A DNA stretch of 21,893 nt from an uncultured Porphyromonadaceae bacterium (GTDB lineage Bacteria > Bacteroidota > Bacteroidia > Bacteroidales > Muribaculaceae), in assembly GCA_900550645.1 (NCBI GenBank), contig URTA01000043.1, positions 1 to 21,893 of the forward strand, in the 5' to 3' direction. Under the pieces are notes generated by a model. It did no database searches. It was not told the DNA's origin and saw only the letters and a program-made list of their open reading frames with translations. The translations under genes were made by a program, and so were the position numbers. Numbering within the stretch: position 1 is the first letter of the stretch; every line of letters starts with the position of its first letter. Positions 15,680 to 21,893 of this stretch are shown here, piece after piece.

Positions 15680-15689
15680 CGAGCGGTAA

Positions 15690-15708
15690 ACTTCTCTTGC
15701 GAAGAGAA
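15690..15708 (-). repeat. Right arm of the 19-bp inverted repeat (IR-R)
   Basis: On the minus strand this reads TTCTCTTCGCAAGAGAAGT, identical in all 19 positions to the left arm. The surrounding 21 bp (15690-15710) form a 9-bp dyad around GCG. Outside the arms the flanks differ. Confidence 0.85.
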
Positions 15709-15925
15709 GTGCGCATTCGGTGTGCGCATTGGGGGCTGATTTTGGCGGCGCAGGGAGGGAAATTTTCGCGGCTGCGGTGTTATACTGATGACCGCAGATC
15801 GGTTCTTGGGTTTCTGCGAGGCGCGGGCAAGGGGACGGAAGTGCCAGTTTGCCGCTGCCGGAGGGCGCGTAGCCGGGGTCGGGGAGGTTTTGACTAATAA
15901 AGTGGCAAAAATTACCCGCCGCAGG

Positions 15926-15957
15926 TTTGGCGTTGCAGAAATTAAGTTGTAATTTTG
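15926..15957 (+). promoter_or_regulatory. mdh promoter
   Basis: TTTG (15926-15929), 20 bp, TAATTTTG (15950-15957): an exact match to the Bacteroidetes consensus. The start site would fall near 15963, giving a leader of about 40 nt before the mdh ATG. Confidence 0.78.
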
Positions 15958-16005
15958 CGGTCAGAACATAGAACACATTACATAACCAAAAAACAACATA
16001 TTACT

Positions 16006-16935
16006 ATGTCAAAAGTGACAGTTGTAGGCGCTGGTAACGTAGGCGCAACAGCAGCTAACGTGATGGCTATCCGCGAGGTTGCAGACGAAGTCGTGATGAT
16101 CGATATCAAAGAGGGCGTATCCGAGGGCAAGGCCATGGATATGATGCAGACAGCTAACCTCCTTGACATGAACACTCGTGTCATCGGTGTCACAAACGAC
16201 TATGAGAAGACGGCTAACAGTGACGTTGTCGTCATCACTTCCGGTATCCCCCGCAAGCCGGGCATGACCCGCGAGGAACTCATCGGCGTGAACGCCGGCA
16301 TCGTTAAGCAGGTGACTGAGAGCGTGCTGCGTCACAGCCCCAACGCTATCATCGTGTGCGTATCCAACCCGATGGACACGATGACATATCTGATCCACAA
16401 GATTTCCGGCCTGCCCAAGAACCGCATCATCGGCATGGGCGGCGCACTGGACAGCAGCCGTTTCAAATTCAACCTCAGCAAGGCTCTCAACGCCAATGCC
16501 AACGAGGTTGAAGGTTTCGTAATCGGCGGCCACGGCGACACTACGATGATCCCGATGAAGCGTTTTGCTGCTTATCGCGGCATCCCCGCTACCAAGCTCC
16601 TCGACGAGAAGACTATGGACGAGGTGGTTGCAAGCACTATGGTCGGCGGCGCAACTCTGACCAAGCTGCTCGGCACTTCCGCATGGTACGCTCCGGGCGC
16701 AGCTGCAGCTGAGGTGGTTGAGGCTATCATCCACGACCAGAAGGCGTTCATCCCCTGCTCTGCTCTGCTCGAGGGCGAGTATGGCGAGAAGGATCTCTGC
16801 ATCGGTGTTCCCTGCATCTTGGGCAAGAACGGTATCGAGAAGATCGTCGAGCTTGACCTCAACGAGGAGGAGAAGGCTCTGTTCGCCAAGAGCGCAGCTG
16901 CTGTGCACAAGACCAACGCAGCCCTTCCCTGCTGA
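16006..16935 (+). CDS. mdh: NAD-dependent malate dehydrogenase
   Basis: This 309-aa cytoplasmic enzyme interconverts malate and oxaloacetate and has the LDH-like (MDH3) form common in Bacteroidetes. The NAD loop VVGAGNVGA is at 6-14, and acidic D33 in MID ends the second strand, indicating NAD rather than NADP. Substrate arginines R83 (PRKPG), R89 (MTREE) and R152 (ALDSSRF), N121 (SNPMD) and catalytic H176 (GGHGDTT) are all present. R83 at the active-site loop indicates malate rather than lactate. The ATG at 16006 directly precedes the Rossmann strand; an upstream in-frame start at 15955 would overlap the promoter. Length is normal and a terminator follows. Confidence 0.96.
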   Translation: MSKVTVVGAGNVGATAANVMAIREVADEVVMIDIKEGVSEGKAMDMMQTANLLDMNTRVIGVTNDYEKTANSDVVVITSGIPRKPGMTREELIGVNAGIVKQVTESVLRHSPNAIIVCVSNPMDTMTYLIHKISGLPKNRIIGMGGALDSSRFKFNLSKALNANANEVEGFVIGGHGDTTMIPMKRFAAYRGIPATKLLDEKTMDEVVASTMVGGATLTKLLGTSAWYAPGAAAAEVVEAIIHDQKAFIPCSALLEGEYGEKDLCIGVPCILGKNGIEKIVELDLNEEEKALFAKSAAAVHKTNAALPC

Positions 16936-16965
16936 TTCCTGTCAGCTTCGGAATAACAGTACAAG

Positions 16966-17005
16966 AGAGGACGTGTCACCACGCGGTGACGTGTCCTCTT
17001 TTTTT
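16966..17005 (+). terminator. mdh terminator
   Basis: The arms 16966-16980 and 16985-16999 pair over 13 of 15 positions (one 2x2 internal loop) with a 4-nt loop, followed by a run of seven T's. It lies 30 bp after the mdh stop and faces the convergent hydrolase gene. Confidence 0.9.
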
Positions 17006-17016
17006 CGGCCTCTTCC

Positions 17017-17042
17017 GAGTTCTCTGAGTACTCTGAGAACTC
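17017..17042. repeat. Dyad between mdh and the isochorismatase-fold gene
   Basis: A 26-bp near-perfect palindrome (GAGTTCTC ... GAGAACTC, with an AGTACT centre and one mismatched pair) lies 10 bp downstream of the hydrolase stop. No T-run follows on either strand, so it is not an obvious intrinsic terminator. It may be a degraded terminator or a 3'-end stabilising hairpin. Confidence 0.55.
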
Positions 17043-17052
17043 CGATGAACGG

Positions 17053-17619
17053 CTACTTGAGGAAGGAGGAGGGTAGGCAGCTGATGCCCATGCGGCGCAT
17101 GTCGGCGATATTGGCGCGGGCGGTCTGCTCGTCGGCTGCCGAGCAGCAGTCGGTGCATACGGTCACCTCATAGTCGCGCATCAGCGCATCGACGGCCGTG
17201 GCGCGTATGCAGTTGGGGTATTGCGTGCCGGCTATCACTATGCGCCGTGTGCCGAGGCGCGAGAGTATGCCGTCGAGGTCGGTGCGGTAGAAGCCGCTGA
17301 AGCGCGTTTTGACTACGGTGATGTCTGACGCGCATACGCTGATGCCGTCCACGATTTCCGCGCCTCGCGAGCCGGCGACGCAATATCCGCTGCCGCCAGT
17401 GAACAGGTGTCGCCGTGCCGGTTCGGCATCGCTGCCGTCTGCACGGTGTGCGCGTATGACGTGTATCACTGTCCAGCCGAGTTCGCGCCCGCGTCGGGCA
17501 AGTGTGTCTATAGCCGGCACTGTAGCCGCTGCTCCGGCTACGCACAGCACCGCGCTCGGCTCTACAAAGTCGCGCTGCATGTCAATGATAAGCAATGCGG
17601 TCTTGCTGTTTCCCTTCAT
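17053..17619 (-). CDS. Isochorismatase-fold cysteine hydrolase
   Basis: This is a 188-aa cytoplasmic enzyme of the isochorismatase/nicotinamidase fold. The triad is visible as D13 (LLIIDMQRDF), K104 (VVKTRFSGF) and C137 (TQYPNCIRAT, the cis-peptide loop). The nicotinamidase metal site (DxH ... H) is not seen, and RAHRADGSD ... RRHLF occupies that region, so an isochorismatase-like amide or vinyl-ether hydrolase of unknown substrate is more likely than PncA. An ATG at 17619 was chosen over a TTG two codons upstream. The 5' leader carries a repeat cluster, described separately. It is convergent with mdh and divergent from ruvB. Confidence 0.88.
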   Translation of the reverse strand: MKGNSKTALLIIDMQRDFVEPSAVLCVAGAAATVPAIDTLARRGRELGWTVIHVIRAHRADGSDAEPARRHLFTGGSGYCVAGSRGAEIVDGISVCASDITVVKTRFSGFYRTDLDGILSRLGTRRIVIAGTQYPNCIRATAVDALMRDYEVTVCTDCCSAADEQTARANIADMRRMGISCLPSSFLK

Positions 17620-17657
17620 AATCAAATATTTTCCTGATTATTCATTGCGGCGAAGGG

Positions 17658-17734
17658 CTGATATGTACCCGAAAACGGGTTTTATGACCCATATCGACCC
17701 TGATATGTACCCGAAAACGCCTTTTCGGGTACAT
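17658..17734 (-). repeat. Repeat cluster in the leader of the hydrolase gene
   Basis: The 20-nt unit CTGATATGTACCCGAAAACG occurs at 17658-17677 and again at 17700-17719. An inverted copy, TTTTCGGGTACAT (17722-17734), pairs with 17705-17717 to make a perfect 13-bp stem with a 4-nt loop. The first copy also forms a small ACCCG-AAAA-CGGGT hairpin (17668-17681). On the minus strand the cluster falls between the -7 box and the start codon, so it could be an operator or an RNA leader structure. Confidence 0.7.
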
Positions 17735-17740
17735 GTTTAA

Positions 17741-17748
17741 CAAAGGTA
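17741..17748 (-). promoter_or_regulatory. Putative -7 box of the hydrolase gene
   Basis: The minus strand reads TACCTTTG, an exact TANNTTTG match. Transcription would start a few bases before the 13-bp hairpin at 17734-17705. The -33 position has no clear TTTG, so support is partial. Confidence 0.45.
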
Positions 17749-17811
17749 ATGATTTTATCCGGAAATGGTGGACGCGGCGGGGCGAAAATCGGCGGCGGTG
17801 GGCATGGAGGG

Positions 17812-17842
17812 TTTGCCGTGTCGCGGTATTTTTGTACCTTTG
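17812..17842 (+). promoter_or_regulatory. ruvB promoter very close to the start codon
   Basis: TTTG (17812-17815), 19 bp, TACCTTTG (17835-17842) fits the Bacteroidetes consensus. The -7 box ends five bases before the ATG at 17848, so the transcript would be leaderless or nearly so. Confidence 0.6.
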
Positions 17843-17847
17843 CGGAT

Positions 17848-18870
17848 ATGCAAGCAGATGACTTTGACATACGCGACCGCCGGCGTGACGGCGATTTCGA
17901 GAAGGCGTTGCGGCCGCTGTCTTTCGGCGACTTCAGCGGCCAGGAGAAAATCATCGAGAACTTGAGCGTTTTCGTCAGCGCGGCGCGTATGCGTGGCGAG
18001 GCTCTCGACCATACGCTGCTGCACGGGCCTCCGGGACTGGGCAAGACTACGCTGAGCAACATCATCGCCAACGAGCTGGGCGTGGGCTTCAAGGTCACGT
18101 CGGGGCCGGTGCTGGACAAGCCGGGCGACCTGGCGGGCATACTCATGTCGCTCGAGGAGCATGACGTGCTTTTCATCGACGAGATACACCGGCTGCACCC
18201 GATAGTGGAGGAGTACCTGTATTCGGCGATGGAGGATTTCCGTATCGACATCATGCTTGACAAGGGTCCGGGGGCTAAGAGCGTGCAGCTGACGCTCGCG
18301 CCGTTCACGCTTATCGGCGCGACCACGCGCTCGGGGCTTCTCACCTCGCCGCTGCGTGCGCGTTTCGGCATCAACTGCCACCTGGAATACTATGACCACC
18401 AGACGCTTAAGGGAATAGTGCTGCGGTCGGCGGGGCTGCTGAAAGTGGGCATCTCTGACGATGCTGCCCAGGAAATAGCGTTGCGCAGCCGTGGCACGCC
18501 GCGTATCGCCAATGCACTGCTGCGGCGTGTGCGCGACTTCGCGCTGGTCAAAGGGGACGGCAACATCGACTTGGAGATGGCGCGTTACGCCCTCACTGCG
18601 CTCAACATCGACCAGTACGGCCTGGACGAGATAGACAACCGCATACTGACGACGATAATCGACAAGTTCAAGGGAGGCCCGGTAGGGCTGAGCACGATAG
18701 CCACTGCGCTGGGCGAGGATGCCGGCACGCTGGAGGAGGTTTACGAGCCGTTTCTAATCAAGGAGGGCTTCATGAAGCGCACGCCGCGCGGGCGCGAGGT
18801 GACGGACTTGGCATACTCACACCTGCACCGCCACCGTCAGTCTGCCGACGGTCAGCCGACGCTTTTCTGA
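17848..18870 (+). CDS. ruvB: Holliday junction branch-migration helicase RuvB
   Basis: This 340-aa AAA+ ATPase drives Holliday junction migration with RuvA during recombination and repair. Walker A GPPGLGKT is at 60-67, Walker B/DEIH (FIDEIHRL) at 109-116, sensor GATTRSGLL near 160, and the RuvB winged-helix domain at the C-terminus (GPVGLSTIATALGEDAGTLEEVYEPFLIKEGF ... TPRGRE). The N-terminus QADDFDIRDRRRDGDFEKALRP matches the Bacteroidetes form, so the ATG at 17848 is preferred; the frame is open upstream, but that extension is low-complexity Gly-rich sequence and overlaps the promoter. The last 19 bp overlap the end of the convergent transporter gene. Confidence 0.97.
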   Translation: MQADDFDIRDRRRDGDFEKALRPLSFGDFSGQEKIIENLSVFVSAARMRGEALDHTLLHGPPGLGKTTLSNIIANELGVGFKVTSGPVLDKPGDLAGILMSLEEHDVLFIDEIHRLHPIVEEYLYSAMEDFRIDIMLDKGPGAKSVQLTLAPFTLIGATTRSGLLTSPLRARFGINCHLEYYDHQTLKGIVLRSAGLLKVGISDDAAQEIALRSRGTPRIANALLRRVRDFALVKGDGNIDLEMARYALTALNIDQYGLDEIDNRILTTIIDKFKGGPVGLSTIATALGEDAGTLEEVYEPFLIKEGFMKRTPRGREVTDLAYSHLHRHRQSADGQPTLF

Positions 18871-19853
18871 CCTTCGCCGTTCTCTTCTATTTGCTCCTGC
18901 TCGCTGTCGAGCTGCTGCTTGTGGCGGTACAGCTGCCACGAGTTTATGACGTTGTGCCAGATGCTGTAGAAGCCGCCGACGACTGAAGTCACGGGGCTGA
19001 AGAACGTATATCCGAGCCATATCACGAATACGGTGTTTTTCTGGCCGAGAGCCTGGCCGGCGGTGATATGGTCGCCGTATTTGTCGCCGACTATCCACCC
19101 CAATTTGAACTGCACGATGCAGCAGATGAACGACACGACGACGAGCCACACCTGCGTGGACAGGGAGACGTCGCTGTGGACGATGCTGCGTGTGGTGACG
19201 GTCAATGCCAGTGCCAGCGCGACAGCCCACATATAGAATGAGAGTTCCTGCAATTCGCGCAGCCGCCGGTGCAGTGCTGGCAGCCATTTTTTGACTGCAA
19301 GCGCGGCGAACAGCGGCAACAGCAGCAGCGGGAACACCTTGCCGAGGATGAGCAGCCCCGAGGAGAGTATGCCCATGCCAGGGTGCGGGTGTACAAACGG
19401 CACGAATGTCGGGATAAGTATTGCTACGGCGATGTTGACGAGTATTAGGTATGTTGTGATCGAAGCCACGTCGCCGCCTAGTTTGCGCGTGATGACAGCC
19501 GAGGCGGTCGCCGTCGGGCAAATCATGCAGAGCATAGCACCCTCGAGTACAACGCGCAGCCCACTGTGCGGCAATGCGATGAGTATCAACGCTATGCCCG
19601 AGAACGCGCCCGCCTGTATCAGCAGCAGCCATTTGTGCCAGCGGCAGAGGCGCAGGTCATGCAGGTCGAGGCGGCAGAACGTCAGGAAGAGCATGCTGAA
19701 TATCAGCAGCGGCTGCACCACCTCTACGCACGACAGCGCGGCGTGGCGCACCTCCGCAGGGAAGGGGAGTGCCGCGAATATGAAATAACCCGCGATGCCG
19801 GCTATCATCGACACCACGAGCACCCAGTCTTTCAGGAATTTCAGAACTTTCAT
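18852..19853 (-). CDS. Bile acid:sodium symporter (BASS) family transporter
   Basis: This 333-aa inner-membrane protein has about nine to ten hydrophobic helices. Family landmarks are the crossover-type segments ICPTATASAVITRKLGGD (first repeat) and AGQALGQKNTVFVIWLGY (second repeat), where sodium and substrate sites lie in this fold. The substrate is not clear; in BASS proteins it can be bile acids, keto acids or other organic anions. The ATG at 19853 is chosen because the only earlier in-frame start is a TTG at 19877 that lies inside the promoter. The polar C-terminus (QLDSEQEQIEENGEG) is cytoplasmic. It shares its 3' end with ruvB. Confidence 0.85.
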   Translation of the reverse strand: MKVLKFLKDWVLVVSMIAGIAGYFIFAALPFPAEVRHAALSCVEVVQPLLIFSMLFLTFCRLDLHDLRLCRWHKWLLLIQAGAFSGIALILIALPHSGLRVVLEGAMLCMICPTATASAVITRKLGGDVASITTYLILVNIAVAILIPTFVPFVHPHPGMGILSSGLLILGKVFPLLLLPLFAALAVKKWLPALHRRLRELQELSFYMWAVALALALTVTTRSIVHSDVSLSTQVWLVVVSFICCIVQFKLGWIVGDKYGDHITAGQALGQKNTVFVIWLGYTFFSPVTSVVGGFYSIWHNVINSWQLYRHKQQLDSEQEQIEENGEGQKSVG

Positions 19854-19874
19854 CCCGGTTGGAATTTTGCTCTG

Positions 19875-19905
19875 CAAAGTTACTCAAAAGCCGCGTATCC
19901 GCCAA
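19875..19905 (-). promoter_or_regulatory. Promoter of the BASS transporter gene
   Basis: On the minus strand TTG (19905-19903), 20 bp, TAACTTTG (19882-19875) matches the Bacteroidetes consensus. It leaves a short leader before the ATG at 19853 and excludes the TTG start at 19877. Confidence 0.7.
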
Positions 19906-19924
19906 CGGCAGCGTAGCAAAATGC

Positions 19925-21616
19925 CTACAGCAGGCAGAGTATGACGAACTGCGCCATGATGACGCGCATGAACATCGTCAGTGGGTAGACAGTGGAGTAT
20001 GCCACTGCCGGCAGGTCATTGTTGGCAACCTTGTTGGCGTATGCCAGCGCGGGCGGGTCGGTGTATCCGCCGGAGAGCAGGCCCATGATTGAGAAATAGT
20101 TCACCTTGTATTTAGCGCGTGCTATGATGCCTACCACCAGCAGCGGAACGACGGTTATTATGAAGCCATACAGCACCCACATTGCGCCAGTCGTGTTGAA
20201 CACGACGGAGGCGAAGTCCTTGCCGGCAGAGATGCCCACAGAGGCGAGGAACAGGCAGATGCCTATCTCGCGCAGGAGCAGGTTGGCTGCCGAGTTGGTA
20301 TACGTCACGAGGTGGAATTTCGGTCCGAATGCGCTTATTAGGATAGCCACCACGAGCGGTCCTCCGGCGAGGCCGAGCTTCATCGGCACTGACATTCCGG
20401 GGATTGCAAATGGTATCATGCCGCAGATGATGCCCAGGAAAATGCCGACAAACATGGTGAAGAGGTTCGGCTCGTTGAGGCGTTTCATCGAGTTGCCCAC
20501 ACGGTCGGCAAACCGTGTAATGTCAGACTGCTTGCCAACCACAGTGAGGCGGTCGCCCAGCTGAAGCCGCAGGCTCGCGCTTGCCAGCAGGTCAACGCCA
20601 GCGCGGTTGACGCGCGTCACGTTCAGCTTGTAGCCCATCGGTATGCGCAGCGAGCCGAGGCGCACGCCGTTGTATTCGGTCTTGGTAATAAGGACGCGGC
20701 GCGAGATGACCGGGCCGTTCTCCATCTCCCATTTCTTCTCGACGAGCGGGCCGATGAAGCGCACGAATATCTCCTCGTCCTGCACGGAGCAGACCACCAG
20801 CACAAGGTCGCCCAGATGCACCTCGTCGTCCGACGTAGGTATAATCAGCTTGCCGTCAGGACGCTCGATGCGCGAGATAACGTAGTTGCAGGTGATGACC
20901 GTGTGCAGCTTGCGCATGTTCAGACCGTCGATGAGTTCGTTGGTTACGCGCACGGTTATGATGTGAGGGGCGAGGTGCGAATCGTTCTGCTCCTTCTCCA
21001 CCTCCTTGGCCTCGTTGTCGATGTTGATGCGGAAGAACTTCTTGATCAGTATCATTACCAGTATAATGCCGACCACGCCGAGCGGATATGCTGCCGCGTA
21101 GCCCATTGACATCTCCTGTGAAATGTCATACGCCTGTGAGTTTACCTGTAGGACTGTCTGCTGCGCCGCGCCGAGTCCAGGGGTGTTGGTTACTGCGCCG
21201 CTCATCACGCCCACCATCTGCGATATTGAGGTTTCGCCGCCGTGTCCCCCCTGTATGTAGAACAGGGCGACTGCAATGACCACATTTAGGCATACGCCGG
21301 TGAGCGCAAGCAGGTTGAGGCGCATACCACCCTCCTTGAACGAGGAGAAGAAGCCCGGACCCACCTGCATGCCTATCGAGAAAATGAAGAGGATAAGTCC
21401 GAACTCGCGCAGGAAATGCAGCGTGTCGGTGTTGACCACATATCCGAAATGACCCATCAGGATGCCGACGAACAGCACGAATGTCACGCCGAGCGAGACC
21501 CCGAAAATCTTGATTTTTCCGAGGTAGATGCCAGCGAAAATGACGAATGAATACAGCAGAATCGATGTAGACAGCGATTCATTGCCCGGGGATAATAGAT
21601 CTAACAACCAGTCCAT
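19925..21616 (-). CDS. AspT/YidE-type putative exchanger with two RCK_C domains
   Basis: This 563-aa inner-membrane protein belongs to the aspartate:alanine exchanger superfamily. Its arrangement is a membrane half (about 15-195), two TrkA-C/RCK_C regulatory domains (about 216-292 and 305-372), then a second membrane half (385-563). The duplicated substrate motifs are visible: GAVTNTPGLGAAQQ at 140-153 and GGYTDPPALAYAN in the second half. True AspT exchanges aspartate for alanine; this protein's substrate is unknown, since YidE/YbjL relatives are mostly uncharacterised. The ATG at 21616 is preferred; an upstream TTG start at 21682 overlaps the promoter. The family's usual length is matched. 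Confidence 0.9.
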   Translation of the reverse strand: MDWLLDLLSPGNESLSTSILLYSFVIFAGIYLGKIKIFGVSLGVTFVLFVGILMGHFGYVVNTDTLHFLREFGLILFIFSIGMQVGPGFFSSFKEGGMRLNLLALTGVCLNVVIAVALFYIQGGHGGETSISQMVGVMSGAVTNTPGLGAAQQTVLQVNSQAYDISQEMSMGYAAAYPLGVVGIILVMILIKKFFRINIDNEAKEVEKEQNDSHLAPHIITVRVTNELIDGLNMRKLHTVITCNYVISRIERPDGKLIIPTSDDEVHLGDLVLVVCSVQDEEIFVRFIGPLVEKKWEMENGPVISRRVLITKTEYNGVRLGSLRIPMGYKLNVTRVNRAGVDLLASASLRLQLGDRLTVVGKQSDITRFADRVGNSMKRLNEPNLFTMFVGIFLGIICGMIPFAIPGMSVPMKLGLAGGPLVVAILISAFGPKFHLVTYTNSAANLLLREIGICLFLASVGISAGKDFASVVFNTTGAMWVLYGFIITVVPLLVVGIIARAKYKVNYFSIMGLLSGGYTDPPALAYANKVANNDLPAVAYSTVYPLTMFMRVIMAQFVILCLL

Positions 21617-21670
21617 CGTATAATGTAGTTTGCAGCAGATGCTGTATTGACTGCATCTGGAATGACGGTG

Positions 21671-21702
21671 CAAAGATAGCAAAAATCGCCCGCATAGCCA
21701 AA
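21671..21702 (-). promoter_or_regulatory. Promoter of the AspT/YidE-type gene
   Basis: On the minus strand TTTG (21702-21699), 20 bp, TATCTTTG (21678-21671) is a full match to the Bacteroidetes consensus. The start site near 21665 gives a leader of about 50 nt. Confidence 0.8.
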
Positions 21703-21718
21703 TCCCCCTTTAGATGCG

Positions 21719-21753
21719 AAAAAGCTGGATGCCACCAAACAGGGCATCCAGCT
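21719..21753 (-). terminator. Terminator of the minus-strand gene entering at the right edge
   Basis: A perfect 11-bp stem (21723-21733 with 21743-21753) is followed on the minus strand by TTTTT. It lies 85 bp after the stop codon of the truncated gene at the right edge and just upstream of the exchanger promoter. Confidence 0.75.
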
Positions 21754-21838
21754 CGTCAAATCGCGCCAGAGTGATTATGAAACTTATCTATAATATGAAA
21801 TGAAACATTGATTGTATTCCGTATCTATTTATTTTTCA

Positions 21839-21893
21839 TCAGTTTACGGTGTTGCCAATCAGCTCGGGAACGAGGTCGTCAGTCGTGTAGATG
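21839..21893 (-). CDS. C-terminal end of an unidentified gene (partial)
   Basis: Read on the minus strand, the last 55 bases give an open frame ending IYTTDDLVPELIGNTVN and a TGA stop at 21841-21839, followed by an AT-rich spacer and a terminator hairpin. The codon pattern and downstream terminator suggest the 3' end of a real gene, but 17 residues are too few to name it. Confidence 0.5.
   Translation of the reverse strand, partial: IYTTDDLVPELIGNTVN

Larger units (their letters stand above)
15524..15689. mobile_element. Putative invertible promoter segment
   Basis: A 166-bp stretch bounded by a perfect 19-bp inverted repeat contains one outward promoter (TTG-N20-TAATTTTG) near its right edge and a rho-independent terminator behind it. 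Phase-variable promoters of Bacteroides capsule loci have the same design, with short inverted repeats around a segment of similar size. As sequenced, the promoter points right, toward mdh; after inversion it would point left, with transcription starting near 15527 and a leader of about 90 nt before the VWA gene. No recombinase is encoded in the window, so a trans-acting enzyme is inferred. Confidence 0.72.
15436..16005. other. Intergenic control region between the VWA operon and mdh
   Basis: This 570-bp span has no gene I can support. It holds, left to right: the operon leader, a 19-bp inverted-repeat arm, a 166-bp segment with a plus-strand terminator and promoter, the second arm, about 215 bp with no assigned function (15711-15925, containing only a weak 7-bp dyad near 15769-15794), and the mdh promoter. 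Two reading frames on the minus strand cross the repeats and show no protein-like composition. Confidence 0.7.

Noticed and set aside
15432..15716. A 94-codon open frame on the minus strand upstream of the VWA gene
   Set aside because: It runs across both inverted-repeat arms and the terminator hairpin, has no recognisable domain or protein-like pattern, and would be rearranged by inversion of the segment.
15671..15976. A 101-codon minus-strand open frame upstream of mdh
   Set aside because: It overlaps the mdh promoter and the right repeat arm and shows no domain, signal peptide or plausible start context.
17053..17619. Nicotinamidase (pncA)
   Set aside because: The fold and triad fit the superfamily but the metal-binding Asp/His set of nicotinamidases is not visible.
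19908..19940. A weak hairpin (TGCCT...AGGCA then TTTTG on the minus strand) at the end of the exchanger gene as a terminator
   Set aside because: The stem is only five base pairs and overlaps the stop codon, so it is too weak to call.

Overview
The window looks like a chromosomal piece of a Bacteroidales bacterium, possibly Muribaculaceae-like. The housekeeping proteins (RuvB, RF2, Mdh, AspT/YidE-type exchanger) read as Bacteroidetes versions. Several genes are preceded by the Bacteroidetes promoter pattern TTTG/TTG - 19 to 20 bp - TANNTTTG (for example before mdh, ruvB, the BASS transporter and the exchanger). The taxon is inferred from motifs and recalled family sequences, not from a search.

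Layout. The left flank (1-4345) holds the 3' end of guaB, a periplasmic double-parvulin peptidyl-prolyl isomerase, a DnaQ-fold 3'-5' exonuclease on the minus strand, and prfB (RF2). The right flank (16006-21893) holds mdh, an isochorismatase-fold hydrolase (minus), ruvB, a BASS-type transporter (minus), an AspT/YidE-type exchanger (minus), and the last 17 codons of another minus-strand gene. These are ordinary chromosomal genes.

The centre (4437-15435) is an 11-kb accessory block of eight minus-strand genes. They are tightly spaced and read from right to left: (1) a membrane-anchored VWA-like protein; (2) a small 3-TM protein; (3) a tubulin/FtsZ-superfamily-like protein; (4) a 1162-aa protein with a C-terminal actin/Hsp70-type ATPase core; (5) a lipoprotein-like protein with an internal TM; (6) a MotA/TolQ/ExbB-like channel with a long cytoplasmic tail and an extra C-terminal TM; (7) a MotB/OmpA-like partner with the membrane Asp; (8) a trypsin-like lipoprotein protease. 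A hairpin with a T-tract terminates the block at 4379-4416. The composition suggests an envelope-spanning machine combining a proton-driven stator, tubulin-like and actin-like nucleotide-binding proteins, and a periplasmic adhesion/protease arm. It recalls the proposed tubulin-like/VWA/OmpA membrane-remodelling neighbourhood and, in its MotAB-like part, the Zorya anti-phage system, but has neither Zorya's helicase nor its nuclease.

The block appears to be phase variable. Upstream of gene 1 a 166-bp segment (15524-15689) is bounded by a perfect 19-bp inverted repeat. It contains a Bacteroidetes promoter that currently points away from the operon, with a terminator behind it. Inversion would point that promoter at the operon, so the sequenced orientation looks OFF. 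The recombinase is not in this window. No tRNA, rRNA, CRISPR array or insertion sequence was seen.
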